Source: Pipra filicauda
Lineage: Eukaryota; Chordata; Aves; Passeriformes; Pipridae
DNA length: 64,000 bases
Direction of reading: 5' to 3'
NCBI RefSeq assembly: GCF_003945595.2
Contig: NW_024105098.1
Span: forward strand, 2,108,001 to 2,172,000
Positions within the stretch are counted from its first letter, which is position 1. Every line of letters starts with the position of its first letter. The position numbers and the translations under genes were made by a program. A model generated the notes under the pieces. That model had not been told where the DNA came from, searched no databases, and worked only from the letters and a program-made list of their open reading frames with translations. This document shows, in pieces, positions 1 through 9,968 of the stretch.

Positions 1-1524
1 AAGAAGATGATGATGAAACCGTCGTGTAGCTGGTGCAAGGACTATGAGCAGTTTGAGGAGAACAAGCAGCTGAGCATCCTGGTGAACTGCTACAAGAAGC
101 TGTGCGAGTACATCACACAGACGCCCCTGGCCCGGGACATCATCCAGGCCGTGGACTGCTCGGCAGACCTGCTGGCCCTGCTCAAGGATGGGTCCCCCCT
201 GCACGAGGACGCCGAGAAACCTTCCGACGCGGCCCTGGCTCTGTGCCTGACACATTCCCCGGTCCCCTCCACCTCGGAGCTGCCCAGCGACGCCCCGGCG
301 GGGTTCCCCTCGGTGCCCGAGGCCACGCACAACGCGGACGGCCGGGGCTCGGCCATCAACGGGCTGCCCAGCTGTAACGGGCTGCCGGGGGAGAAGCTGG
401 GGGTGAGCCTGCCGTCCCCGGAGCACGCCAGCGCCATCGACGTCTGCGGCGCCGGGGACTACATCAAGACGGAGGAGCTGCCGGGCGGCCTGCAGCCCGT
501 GTGCGACCCCGTGTCGGGCAGCGACCTGTGCCCCGCGGGCATCGACATCTGTGGCTTCAGCGAGGACATGAAGCCGGGCGGGTCGCTGCTGCTCAGCGTG
601 GAGGAGGTGCTGCGCAGCCTGGAGACCGTGTCCGGCACCGAGGTGTGCGACTCGGGCCTGCAGCCCGGCCTGGAGGCGAACATGGCCAACGGCCCCTTCC
701 TGCAGCTCTCCCCCCCTCCCCTCAGCCATAACATTTTCATGTCCACGGAGGCTTCTCCTCACGGCATCTCCTGCACGGCGGCCACGCCCAAGGTGGTGAA
801 GTTGAACAGGAAGCGGTCCCGCTCCGAAAGCGACAGCGAGAAGGTCCAACCTCTGCCCATCTCCAGCATCATCTGCGGCCCAACCCTGGGAGCGTCGGCT
901 CCCGTGACGGTGAAACAGGAGAACAAAATGTCTCTGCAGCCCATTGCGACTGTACCCAACGGAGGCACCACCCCCAAAATCAGTAAAACTGTGCTCCTGT
1001 CTAACAAAAGCATGAAAAAGAACCTAGAACATGCCCCTAAGAAATCCCACCCGAAAGCCAAACCGGGGGTGCTGAAAACGAAAGACAAGGCAAAGGAGAA
1101 AGTTCCCAGCAGTAACGTTATGCCAGGAAGCCCAACAAAAACTGTGTATAAAAAGCCACAAGAAAAGAAAGGGTGTAAATGTGGTCGTGCCACCCAAAAT
1201 CCAAGTGTTCTTACCTGCCGTGGCCAACGCTGCCCTTGCTACTCGAACCGCAAAGCCTGCCTTGACTGCATATGCCGTGGCTGCCAAAACTCCTACATGG
1301 CCAACGGGGAGAAGAAGCTGGAGGCGTTTGCAGTGCCAGAAAAGGCCTTGGAGCAGACCCGGCTGACTTTGGGCATTAACGTGACGAGCATTGCGGTGCG
1401 CAATGCCAGCACGAGCACCAGTGTAATCAATGTGACAGGGTCACCAGTAACGACGTTTTTAGCTGCCAGTACACACGATGAGAAAAGTTTGGATGAAGCT
1501 ATAGACATGAGATATGACTGCTGA
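1..1524 (+). CDS. MSL2: MSL2, E3 ubiquitin ligase of the MSL complex (3' part of coding sequence)
   Basis: MSL2 partners MSL1 in the nuclear MSL complex, which acetylates histone H4 K16 through MOF; MSL2 also ubiquitinates H2B and other targets (family knowledge). The frame is open from base 1, so the first codons, KK then MMM, are internal, and the upstream exon with most of the RING finger lies outside the window. The fragment starts at the last RING zinc pair, CSWC (bases 25-36). A divergent acidic and serine/proline-rich middle follows, then a conserved basic stretch, KLNRKRSRSESD (about 799-834). The CXC DNA-binding domain spans about 1171-1284, with CKCG, CRGQRCPC and CICRGC cysteine clusters, and a highly conserved tail ends DMRYDC. 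The stop is TGA at 1522-1524. About 507 residues are visible. The family protein is near 577, so roughly 70 residues are missing at the N terminus. The first 740 bases are much richer in GC than the rest of the exon. Confidence 0.97.
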   Translation, partial: KKMMMKPSCSWCKDYEQFEENKQLSILVNCYKKLCEYITQTPLARDIIQAVDCSADLLALLKDGSPLHEDAEKPSDAALALCLTHSPVPSTSELPSDAPAGFPSVPEATHNADGRGSAINGLPSCNGLPGEKLGVSLPSPEHASAIDVCGAGDYIKTEELPGGLQPVCDPVSGSDLCPAGIDICGFSEDMKPGGSLLLSVEEVLRSLETVSGTEVCDSGLQPGLEANMANGPFLQLSPPPLSHNIFMSTEASPHGISCTAATPKVVKLNRKRSRSESDSEKVQPLPISSIICGPTLGASAPVTVKQENKMSLQPIATVPNGGTTPKISKTVLLSNKSMKKNLEHAPKKSHPKAKPGVLKTKDKAKEKVPSSNVMPGSPTKTVYKKPQEKKGCKCGRATQNPSVLTCRGQRCPCYSNRKACLDCICRGCQNSYMANGEKKLEAFAVPEKALEQTRLTLGINVTSIAVRNASTSTSVINVTGSPVTTFLAASTHDEKSLDEAIDMRYDC

Positions 1525-3990
1525 GTCTGTCTTTCTTTTCCCTGCCCTCTGTAGGGGAACTGCTACAGGTTTAAGGCAGCTATGGTTCTGTTTAACTTGC
1601 TGGAGCTCCTGCGTTTAGATCACTTGTATCAAGTGTTTTTCATTGCTATGTTCTGTGTATTAGTGTCTGGGAAATAGTTGCAGATAATGGAGGAGTTACC
1701 CTAAAACTGTTTTTAGTTCTTACAGCACCTCATAGTTTGAGATCGATTGCTGATGTAAATGATTTTATCACAAGATCTTTGACAGGAATATATTGACCTC
1801 ATTGTACTTGCTCGTGCTTTGTGCTCAGTCAAAGCTTCGGCTCCAGAGTAGAGCAGTGGCACCCGGTTAGTCCATCTCAGCGGGGCTACACTGTGCTGTG
1901 CAAGACTGACTGTCGATGGGTTACGGTCACCGTGACCAGGGAATGCCCCGGTGCTCCCGTGGGAAAGGCAGGAGGAGGACACAGTCTGGCAAGGGTAGGT
2001 ACTGGCTGCCTGTGGGAACTGGGTATCTGCTCTAGGGAACAGCTCACAATTACAGACAGGATTAGTCAATACGTTACAAAGCTGACAGGCCAGAAGGCAG
2101 CTCGGGCTGCAGGCAGGGGCAGGAGGGTCGGGCAGATACCGGGTCAGACTGCTCGGATACACCGTCCTGGGAACAACATCACCCCTGGCAGCTCCAGGGC
2201 CATGTCCCTGCTCAGTCACCCCTCTGTGCCAGCTCCCCTTGGGTGATGTCACTGCGGGCTTTGGCAGGGGGAGAGCAGCGCTTGGACCCAGCCAAGGCTC
2301 CACTTTTGGTAGCACCATCCTCTCCCTTTCCTGCTCCCCCTGTTTTTTTCTTGAGTTCCTGCTGGTTTTACTGCTGTTGCTTCTAGAGAAGAGAAGGGGG
2401 GTTGTGGGTTACAGAGAGACCCCTTGGCTGATTTTCCCCCCTCAGTGCCAGGATACAGAGATTCCACAGCACTGGGGGGACTTTGATCCAGTTTGTACCG
2501 TGACAGCTCCTCCCTCTGAGGGGAGTTCTCCACTGACAGGCACCTTCCAGCCAGGGCAGAGGATCGATGGCTGTCCAAGGTCAAACATTCTGGGTGTTTG
2601 CTAAACACAATAAGCTATGTATAGCTCACTCCACCCCAAATCTATCTCATTTTCTGCTAAAATGCTAAAAGTAGCTTTTGAAGGTCAGTGCTTTTCAACC
2701 AACCTGGGCCAAAAGGCTCGAAAATGGAAACATAACACAAAGTTGTCAAGAGCTTATCTGGAAAAGCGTTACAGTGAAAGAATTCCTGTCAGGAACTCAG
2801 TTTTACACAAAAATGGTTGATTCCAGCACAATCCCTAAGCAGGGGGCCCAAGAGTTTAGCTGTGCAGTTACAAAAGTCAGACTGCTTTGGGAAGGCAAAA
2901 ATCTCTCCTCTTGCAGTGATACAGCACAACCTGAGGGTGGGCTGACTAGACCACGAGCGTTTCTGTCTCATCTCAAAGGCAATTCCTGTTTCAAGGGCGT
3001 GTTCAGCAGCGTGTGGGTTGTTGAGTTCCTCCCCTGGTCCCACCTTCCCTTGCCCGCAGGCCCCGCGGGCGGTGCCGGGGGCTTTGACCTGGCACAAAGC
3101 ACGTACAGTGGCGGTTCCTCACCGGAGACATGAGCAAACCCCTTTGGACACAAATGGCACCTCCTTTTGTTTTGTAGTGTACCATGGTGTCATTTTCTGT
3201 GAATGTGGTCAGAGCTTTTTGTTGGTTTTGGTTTGTTTCTCCCCCCGTCTTTTCTGTGGGGTGGGCAGGGTGGGGGGTTAAAGCCATAGGAAGAAAAATG
3301 TGATGTACGTGTCCAGTCTGTACTTTTTTGTTTTTGTTTTGCAAGAAGAGTTGAAAAATATTTTTGATAATGAGTAAATGGTGGAAAATGCTTCTTAGTA
3401 TTCTTGTCTTTATTTGCCAACCCGAGTACCTAAGATCTGTGTTTTTTAGCCCTCCTGAGATTTAACGATGTCCTATTAAAATGTATTTAGTTAAACTTGT
3501 ATGTGATTTTTGTGTTGACCCAGAAGGATCCTACCAGTTCCTAATTTGGTGGTTTGATCGTGACCTACTAATGTAAATCTGTTTATTAGTCCACTACGTG
3601 TAAGCGAAGCAGCCCCCGGAGCTGGGAGTGAACTGCACAGCATGGGTTGTTTGGGAATGCTTTTGCAGAGCTGTTAAGTTTTGCTGAGATTGTTGATGGT
3701 ACATTTTTAGGACTTTCATTAAATTAAATACAAAGTACCTTTGCTCCAGAAATGTGGGAGTATTTGGAATCTTTACTATCTCACTGCTGCATCCAGTGTG
3801 GTACCAAAAGTTGGAGAATTTAGGTCAAGCGTGTTTTGGAGCTGTCGACAGGAGAGCCCTGATGGTTCATGTAAAACTGCAAATGGTAGATTCAGGTTGT
3901 TTTTAAAAACATTTCCTTTTATGCTGCCACATTCTTGAAATGTATATTAAAATTCAAATTGATTTAATAAATGTTAGTTTTCTAATTCTA
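1525..3990 (+). other. MSL2: MSL2 3' untranslated region (inferred extent)
   Basis: No credible coding frame follows the MSL2 stop. Composition changes from mixed (1.5-3.1 kb) to T-rich and AT-rich (3.16-4.05 kb), as is usual for a long vertebrate 3' UTR. The end is inferred from the AATAAA at 3966-3971, which is followed by a GT-rich stretch near 4012-4030. Earlier ATTAAA-like hexamers near 3475 and 3718 could give shorter forms. Confidence 0.6.
3966..3971 (+). terminator. MSL2: Candidate MSL2 polyadenylation signal
   Basis: A canonical AATAAA lies in an AT-rich stretch and is followed within about 50 bases by a GT-rich element (GTGTGGCATATGTTG). It is the best-placed signal for the MSL2 transcript. 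A second AATAAA on the same strand at 5555-5560 could serve a longer form. Confidence 0.55.
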
Positions 3991-4744
3991 TTTTGCAACT
4001 GCTGAGGGCATCAGTGTGGCATATGTTGAACTTATTGTCTGAATACTACTCTAAATACTACTTAGTCCAGTGATGACTAATTCTGTAATTGTTTAAATTA
4101 GGCTTGGCTTGCTTTGGTCTCGTCGCCCTCCTGGCTAGTTGTTCCTGAGGAGCTGAGCAGTGGGAGGGCTCAGCTCGGTGCTGGCAGGAACTGCAGCGGT
4201 CCCAGCTGGAAACTGTCCTGGTCGGGGCCCTTCCTCCCCGTGGTCCAAGAGCAGAGGGAGACCTCGGCCCCACACCCCCAGAGCAGGGCCCTGCCCCCTG
4301 CCCGTCCCAGCCTGGGGAGTCACTGGGGAGTCACTGGTGGCAGTTCAAGGATCAGTGGAGCTCCAGCTGGAATTCCCAGTGTTCCTCCTGAGGGACTGTG
4401 GATCTGGGGAACTGTTCTCAGCATTAGCACAGAGGAAGCTGCTCAGGGATTTCTTTTGGTAGAGGCAAGCGTGTGATGTTCCAGCTTTCTTCCCAGTCCT
4501 CTTGGAGACAGGGATTAACCTCCAAACTTTATTAAAACCCCCGTAATTTGTAGAGCTGCATCAGAAAGAAAAAGCAGCAGTTCATGGTCATGGGTAGTGG
4601 TACAAAATTAGTGCTGTGACCAGTGAGGTCTGACCATGGTCTTCCAAGAAAATGAAGTTCTCCCCCTTCTCCCGGGAGTGGAGAGGCTCTTCCCAGCATC
4701 ACACATGGTACACGTTCCAGAATGTCCAAGGAAGGAGTGGATGC

Positions 4745-4842
4745 TGCACTTGGTGATGCTGTTCCATGGGCACAGTGGTGCTCTGGCAAAGGCTGGACTT
4801 GGGGGTCCCGGAGGTCTTTTCCAACCTTAGTGATTCCAAGAT
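4745..4842 (+). mobile_element. CR1 LINE 3' fragment
   Basis: The segment resembles the 3' end of avian CR1. It carries GCTGGACTTGGGGGTC and then GGTCTTTTCCAACCTTAGTG, followed by the degenerate ATTCCA tail. The 5' boundary is approximate. Confidence 0.6.
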
Positions 4843-5580
4843 AAATCAGTGGGGTGGGATTAAATCCCAGAGGGAGGAGGGACAGGGAAGCGCAGTGGCC
4901 CCCTGGCACGGGGCCTGTCCCCGATGTTCCTGCTGGCAGCACCAGCTGCGCCCTGGGCAGAGCCTGCCCTGCCAGCAGTGCTCCCCAGGCAGCCCCTGCC
5001 AACACCAGTGTTCAGAAAAACCTGCAGAGTTACAGGGAAATAAAACCGGAGCAGCCTGTTCTGCCAGGCAGGTACTTCTGGCACAGCAAGGAGCTGCTCC
5101 TCCGGGGAAACCCCAGGACTTTCAAGGAACAGCTCACAGAGATGTGGCCCAGGAATGGAGCAGATTCTGGCACCATCCAGCACAGCAGGACCTTTTTACT
5201 GCAGGCAAGAAGCACCACTTCCCCCCCTGCATTTCTTACGGATTTAAATTCTATACAAATCATAGTTATAAAACAACTTTTGATTGCTAACTGGCTTGGA
5301 GAGGTGAAACGAACCAAAGAAGCAGAATCATCCCCAATGTGCAGCACAGCTGAGGAAATCCACTCTGGAAGGCAGGTAATGTTATTCCTGGTGGTACTGG
5401 GAACATCACAGGCACATCTTTGGTCTTAACAAGTCCATTTTTCCAGTTGAAGTGCTTTTGATATTCTAAAAAAACCCACCAAAAGGTGACTGTGATACAG
5501 ACACACTCGGGCACCCCCCTGGTGATGCAACACTCTGCTTGAGCATTAGCATATAATAAAAATTAGAAAAGGCATCACTG

Positions 5581-5700
5581 CTTTTCCTGTTTTTTCTTTT
5601 CACCTTTTTTTTTTTCCTTTTCCTCTTTGTTTTGTTTTGTTTTGTTTTCCTTCATTCCACTTGCAAAAGATCCAGAGGATGTCTCCTTTTTTTCAGGCCA
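5581..5700. repeat. Pyrimidine-rich low complexity with (TTTTG)n
   Basis: A T/C-rich tract on the plus strand contains about four TTTTG pentamers at roughly 5626-5648. Confidence 0.8.
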
Positions 5701-5965
5701 GGTTCAAATGAGGGAGCTTGGTGTCTTGGTAAGTCATCCCAGGGACAGTGCTCCGTGCTGAGGAGGAGGATGTGAGGCAGGTAAGTGGTCACTCTGCCTT
5801 GTCCTGGTGTTTGTGAAAAGAAAGCCTGGAATTCTGGCTTTGGCAGATGTGCTGATGTGAACTCACCAGAGCAGGGAAGGTGATTTTGGGACAGCAGCTG
5901 GAGGTGAACAGTCACACTCTGCCCCACCACTATGGACAGGTTTTCCTTTTAAAACTCAAAAGTCC

Positions 5966-5971
5966 TTTATT
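5966..5971 (-). terminator. PPP2R3A: Candidate distal PPP2R3A polyadenylation signal
   Basis: AATAAA on the minus strand, in the context GGCAAATAAAGGAC. It is preceded by an AT-rich stretch (5990-6090) that looks like a 3' UTR end. If used, the PPP2R3A 3' UTR would be about 3.9 kb. Similar hexamers stand at 4528-4533 and 6934-6939. Confidence 0.35.
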
Positions 5972-7502
5972 TGCCAAAAAATAAGAAGAAATTACGAAGT
6001 AAAAATACAAAGATCAAACCATGCCAGCACAAAATGTCTCCAAAACTACTTTTACAAAGTATGAGAACCATTATTATTATTAAATGCTCAGTTTCCAAGC
6101 CCCTGCCCCAGTGACACAGCCAGGAGAGGAGCACAGAAGGGGAAGCTCTGTTCATGTTTTCCTTACAGTAGCTCGTGCTGGTCACTGAGGGTCAAGGTTT
6201 TTTGCATAGCCCTGATCTAGAAACTCCAGATCCAGACTGTTAAAACCACACTTCCATGAGCCGTTTTTTAGCCTTTCAGGCTTATTTTGTTTCAGAAACT
6301 TAAGCCCAGTACCTTGTTAGAGCATCTCGAGGGAGCTCCCTTAAACCCTTCCTTCAGGAAGGCTTTGGAATCCCTTTGCTGTCCCCGTCTGTGCCACTCC
6401 CAGGCAGGGGGGAGCTGGGGCAGTGCCCGGGCTTTGCTCCCGGAGCTGGGATGCAGCAAGTGCCGCTGAGGGGTGGGAGGAAGGAAGCAAGAATCGCGGT
6501 GGGACCGGGGCAGCAGCGACACTGAGCCGTGTCTGTGATCTCAGCGCTGCACAGACACCACACGGGGGACACAGAGTCCAAAGCAGGGGGGTTTGTAAGG
6601 ACAGAGGACGGAATTTTGCTGGACAGCAGCAGACCAGAGAGAACAAACAAGCACAAAGGGATTTTTATCGAGCAAATCTGAATTTACTCACTTTTCTGAC
6701 CACTCCTAAGGAAAAAGGGGTCCAGCTCAAAACAGAGCTCAGTGTGAGCCGGGTTTGCAAGGAAAAAGGCAGGATCTGGCTTTAAAAGGCTGCAGCATCT
6801 CAAGTGGCACTGACAGGAGGCAGACTCAGAGCCAGGGGGGCTCCTCCAAGCCCTCAGGGTAGGGATTCCTTGGTTGCTTGGCTCCAGGAGCTGGCTGAGC
6901 CCTGAGGCTGCTGTGGGCACAAGCATCCTTGTCTTTATTCCAGAAAGAAAAGCTCAGAAGTAGGATGGGAGCTCCCAAATTTCCCTCACCTAAATCCTGC
7001 AGAGTTTAATCCTCCATCCAGAGGATCTGTGGACAGGGCTGAGTCCCAAACAGGGTGCAGGAGACCTTCTTTCCTAAAGCATCTGTGCCTGCTGAGTTAT
7101 ATTTTCAGGTACATTGGTGACAGGGAACGGATTCCTGCTCCTGGAGTAAATAACTTAAATTCCTGCAGGTTTTGCACTGCCACCACAAAAAGAGTGACTT
7201 CTGTAACTTGTTCTAATATATAATGCAAAACATGTGCTGCAAATTGTTTTTTTTCCTGGATTAGCTTGTGTTGACCTACCAGGGAGCAGGAATTGGGTTT
7301 GGATTCACTCTGCTTTGCTGTAGCAGCAGTGAAGCTCTGTCTGTAGAAGAGAGGGCCTTTGGGGGCCCTCAGCAGAGCAGCTACAACCTCCTGGGTCCAC
7401 TTATTGAAGCCAAAGCTTGGGAAGGCAATTGGGGAGTTTTACCAGGCTCCAGGCACTGAGTTCTCCAAAGAAAGGCACCAGTCCAGGCTGGTGTGGTGGG
7501 AG

Positions 7503-8771
7503 ATGGGAGCCTGGGCCGATGGATGGGTGGAGTTTAAGCCCCTCTGCAGAAGGAAGAAGAGCCTGAAGTGGTGGGTGACTGAGGCTGGAACACCCCAGTG
7601 CTGCTGGAGCTCAAAGCTGGTGATGCTGCAGGACCAGGGGGTTCCACTTGGGCCTAGAACAGGGTCAGGTTCTTCTTGTGCTTTGAGGAATCTTTGTCTT
7701 TGGAGAGATCTAAAAGGTTATCCAACTGAAAGGCCCCTCTGGGCCCTGGGAGTCAGGGAAGGGCTGAATTCCTGCTCCAGGTTCTTCCCAGTAAAAGGTG
7801 GATGGAGCTGGGTACAACCAACAGTTGTGGGACTTCCATCCTGTGGTCATTCCCCAGGTTCTGCTGCATTTGGGTCTTTGTGGAACAAACCCCAGGGAGG
7901 GTTTTCCCCTGCAGGTTCCAGTGATGGAGATGGATTCAAACCCCCTGTGGGTTTGCTGCATTCCCAGAGGCTGCTCCTGCTCTGGTCAGTGCTCCCTGCT
8001 CACAGCTGGCATTATGGAATGCAAGTCACCCTGCAGGGCCTTTGCCAACAACCTGGGCATCCGAAAGTTTCTACATCCCAAGCCCAGGATCCTGGGGGGT
8101 ATATGTGCCTCTGGATAAAACAGCAGCTTTGGTCAGGAAAAAGGAACAGATCTCCGAGCCCAGTACAACTGAAAACTGGCTCTTGTTCAGATTTGGATCC
8201 TGAGGGAGCTCCTGACCCCAGTGAGGCATCATCACATCCCACTGGACACTGGGAGGCAGGTGCTGGGCTCCAAAGGCTCCTGGACAAGCTGAGGCCACAC
8301 TGGAGTGATCAGCCCATGACTGATTTGGTGGTTAACTCCTGGAGGTATCACAGGGATCAGTGTTCCCTCGTGCCACTGTCTGTGGGGACACACACAGGGG
8401 CTCTGCTACCTGGAGGGGCCTGCTGGGAGAGGGGATCCTGGCAATCCTGCAGGGATGCACACCGGAATCCTGCAGGGATGCACACAGGAATCCTGGCAGG
8501 GATGCACACAGGAATCCTGGCAGGGATGCACACAGGAATCCTGGTAGGGATGCACACAGGAATCCTGGCAGGGATGCACACAGGAATTCTGCAGGGATGC
8601 ACACAGGAGGCACAGCTGGGTGCTCTCCAGGGAGGGAACAGGACACACAGTGCACACACCCCAACCAAACACTGGGGCCCAACTCTGACAGTTACAATAA
8701 AATCTGCCAGTTGGGAAGGCAAGGCCCAGATCTGTTTGTGCATCCCTGGAACTGGTAAGAGGATGTTCTAA
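7503..8771 (+). CDS. Open reading frame of 422 codons, unrecognised, probably non-coding
   Basis: The frame runs from the ATG at 7503 to the TAA at 8769-8771, and stays open upstream to at least 7359 from a TTG. I recognise no family. The protein would be rich in Trp, Gly and Ser, with no clear domain, signal peptide or membrane segment. Near its C terminus it includes the 24-bp tandem repeat, which gives an MHTGILAG-type octapeptide about five times. Because the unit is a multiple of three, that part stays open in all three frames and says little about coding. Against a real gene: no conserved protein motif, tryptophan excess typical of TGG-rich non-coding DNA, and position between two gene 3' ends. 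For it: an open run this long is uncommon at this base composition. It could also be part of a lineage-specific RNA. Confidence 0.12.
   Translation: MGAWADGWVEFKPLCRRKKSLKWWVTEAGTPQCCWSSKLVMLQDQGVPLGPRTGSGSSCALRNLCLWRDLKGYPTERPLWALGVREGLNSCSRFFPVKGGWSWVQPTVVGLPSCGHSPGSAAFGSLWNKPQGGFSPAGSSDGDGFKPPVGLLHSQRLLLLWSVLPAHSWHYGMQVTLQGLCQQPGHPKVSTSQAQDPGGYMCLWIKQQLWSGKRNRSPSPVQLKTGSCSDLDPEGAPDPSEASSHPTGHWEAGAGLQRLLDKLRPHWSDQPMTDLVVNSWRYHRDQCSLVPLSVGTHTGALLPGGACWERGSWQSCRDAHRNPAGMHTGILAGMHTGILAGMHTGILVGMHTGILAGMHTGILQGCTQEAQLGALQGGNRTHSAHTPTKHWGPTLTVTIKSASWEGKAQICLCIPGTGKRMF
8451..8611 (+). repeat. 24-bp minisatellite, seven copies
   Basis: The unit AGGGATGCACACAGGAATCC plus a short variable end begins at 8451, 8474, 8498, 8522, 8546, 8570 and 8593, with spacings of 23, 24, 24, 24, 24 and 23. 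Copies differ by single bases, for example ACCGG in the first and ATTCT in the sixth. Confidence 0.97.
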
Positions 8772-9598
8772 CTCCCTGGGAACCACAGACAGGCACTAGT
8801 TGGCTGGGAGGCCCAGCTCCAGCAGTGGGTGCTGTCAGCAGAGACACCAGTTGGGATTCTGGGGGGAAGTCAGTTTAATTTTTTCGCACTTAAAGCAAGA
8901 ACTCCTTAGTTACAGCATTTCCTCTCTGACTCTGGGGCTTAATTCACGGGGAGAAAATAAATTTTTGGCAATGACACAGACTAATTCCTTTACTAGTTAA
9001 AAGGTTGGGTTGGTTTCTCTCTTCAGTGTCTCAGCTGAGGCTCTGGGAGAAGGCTCCAGGTCACAGAGGGCTCTGGGGAGGAGGAGAACAGGGAATGGAC
9101 GGGACTGGGGCACCACAGGCACAGCAGTTTAACACACCAGCTCAACAGCAGATGTCCTTTTCTTTTGTAAATACACTAAACCCCACCTGTACAAAGCAGA
9201 ATTCTACAAAGACAAAACACTGGACAGAGGCAGATCATCTTATGCCCAGTAGAAATGTGAACTGTATCTCCAGTTCTCAGAGAAATGTGCCATCGTGGAG
9301 GGCTTGAACTGTCCACAGGGGCACCGGGGAAATGTGTCCAGTACCACGTGGAGGAGCTCGTGGTTCAAATCACAGAGGGACTTCACTCTCCCTTCGTGTT
9401 GCCTTCATTTCCAGGACATGAAGAACAAAAAGGACTTGATTGTGACTTGTGTTTTAAAAGATTTCTAGATGTAAATTGGAGTTCATTTGGCAGCTCTTTG
9501 TCACTCCTGGTGTAAAGTCAAGGGGACGGGGTGGCACAGAGCTGAACTGACTGTCAGTGCTGCATGCAGCTGGCACAGGCAGCCATTAGATGCTGGCA

Positions 9599-9604
9599 TT
9601 TATT
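9599..9604 (-). terminator. PPP2R3A: Candidate proximal PPP2R3A polyadenylation signal
   Basis: This is the first AATAAA on the minus strand downstream of the PPP2R3A stop codon, about 270 bases after it. It would give a short 3' UTR. More distal candidates exist, so use of this one is uncertain. Confidence 0.4.
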
Positions 9605-9871
9605 GCACATCTGGGGACACAACAGAATTCATCTAGAAATGAAACAAGGTGCCATCACCACTGGCAATGAGTGTGCACGAGAGCACATTGTAAAAAGCCT
9701 TTTTATAGAAATTACCTTATTGCAATTACACAGGGAGAGAAAAAGGGCTCTCAAGTTACAGTGTACAAATAAAGCACATTGTTCCAATGCTGGACTTAAG
9801 AAAACCCCCAAGTGCCTTGGGACTGAATGCTCTCCAGTTTGAAAGAGATTGGTTAAGTGTCTTCCACTTCT

Positions 9872-9968
9872 CTATGCTGAGAGATCTGAGAGAACTAGCT
9901 TGTCTGACTTGTCTCCAGTTTCAGGGGGAGATAAGACTTCATCTGTATCATAGTCTTCTTCACATGAT
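9872..9968 (-). CDS. PPP2R3A: PPP2R3A last coding exon, C-terminal tail
   Basis: The first base completes Gly1091, then 31 residues follow: SCEEDYDTDEVLSPPETGDK and SDKLVLSDLSA, with stop TAG at 9874-9872. The acceptor is TTTGCAG|A. The acidic EDYDTDE motif matches the mammalian tail, but the protein ends about ten residues earlier and the end is divergent. Confidence 0.88.

Larger units (their letters stand above)
3991..9598. other. Spacer between convergent MSL2 and PPP2R3A
   Basis: This stretch holds no recognised gene. It contains a CR1 fragment near 4.8 kb, pyrimidine and TTTTG simple repeats at 5.6 kb, a 24-bp minisatellite at 8.45 kb, and a long open frame (7503-8771) described separately. 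AATAAA hexamers on the minus strand at 4528-4533, 5966-5971 and 6934-6939 mean that part of it may be PPP2R3A 3' UTR. Confidence 0.5.

Noticed and set aside
90..1287. Antisense and alternative-frame ORFs inside MSL2
   Set aside because: They are shadows of a GC-rich, conserved coding exon. Only the plus frame shows the MSL2 CXC domain.
1713..2318. Minus-strand open frame of about 200 codons in the MSL2 3' UTR
   Set aside because: No domain or conservation signal is visible, it lies in the UTR of a known gene, and its composition looks non-coding.
8451..8611. Possible CRISPR-like array
   Set aside because: The repeats are directly abutting with no spacers, in a vertebrate genome. It is a minisatellite.
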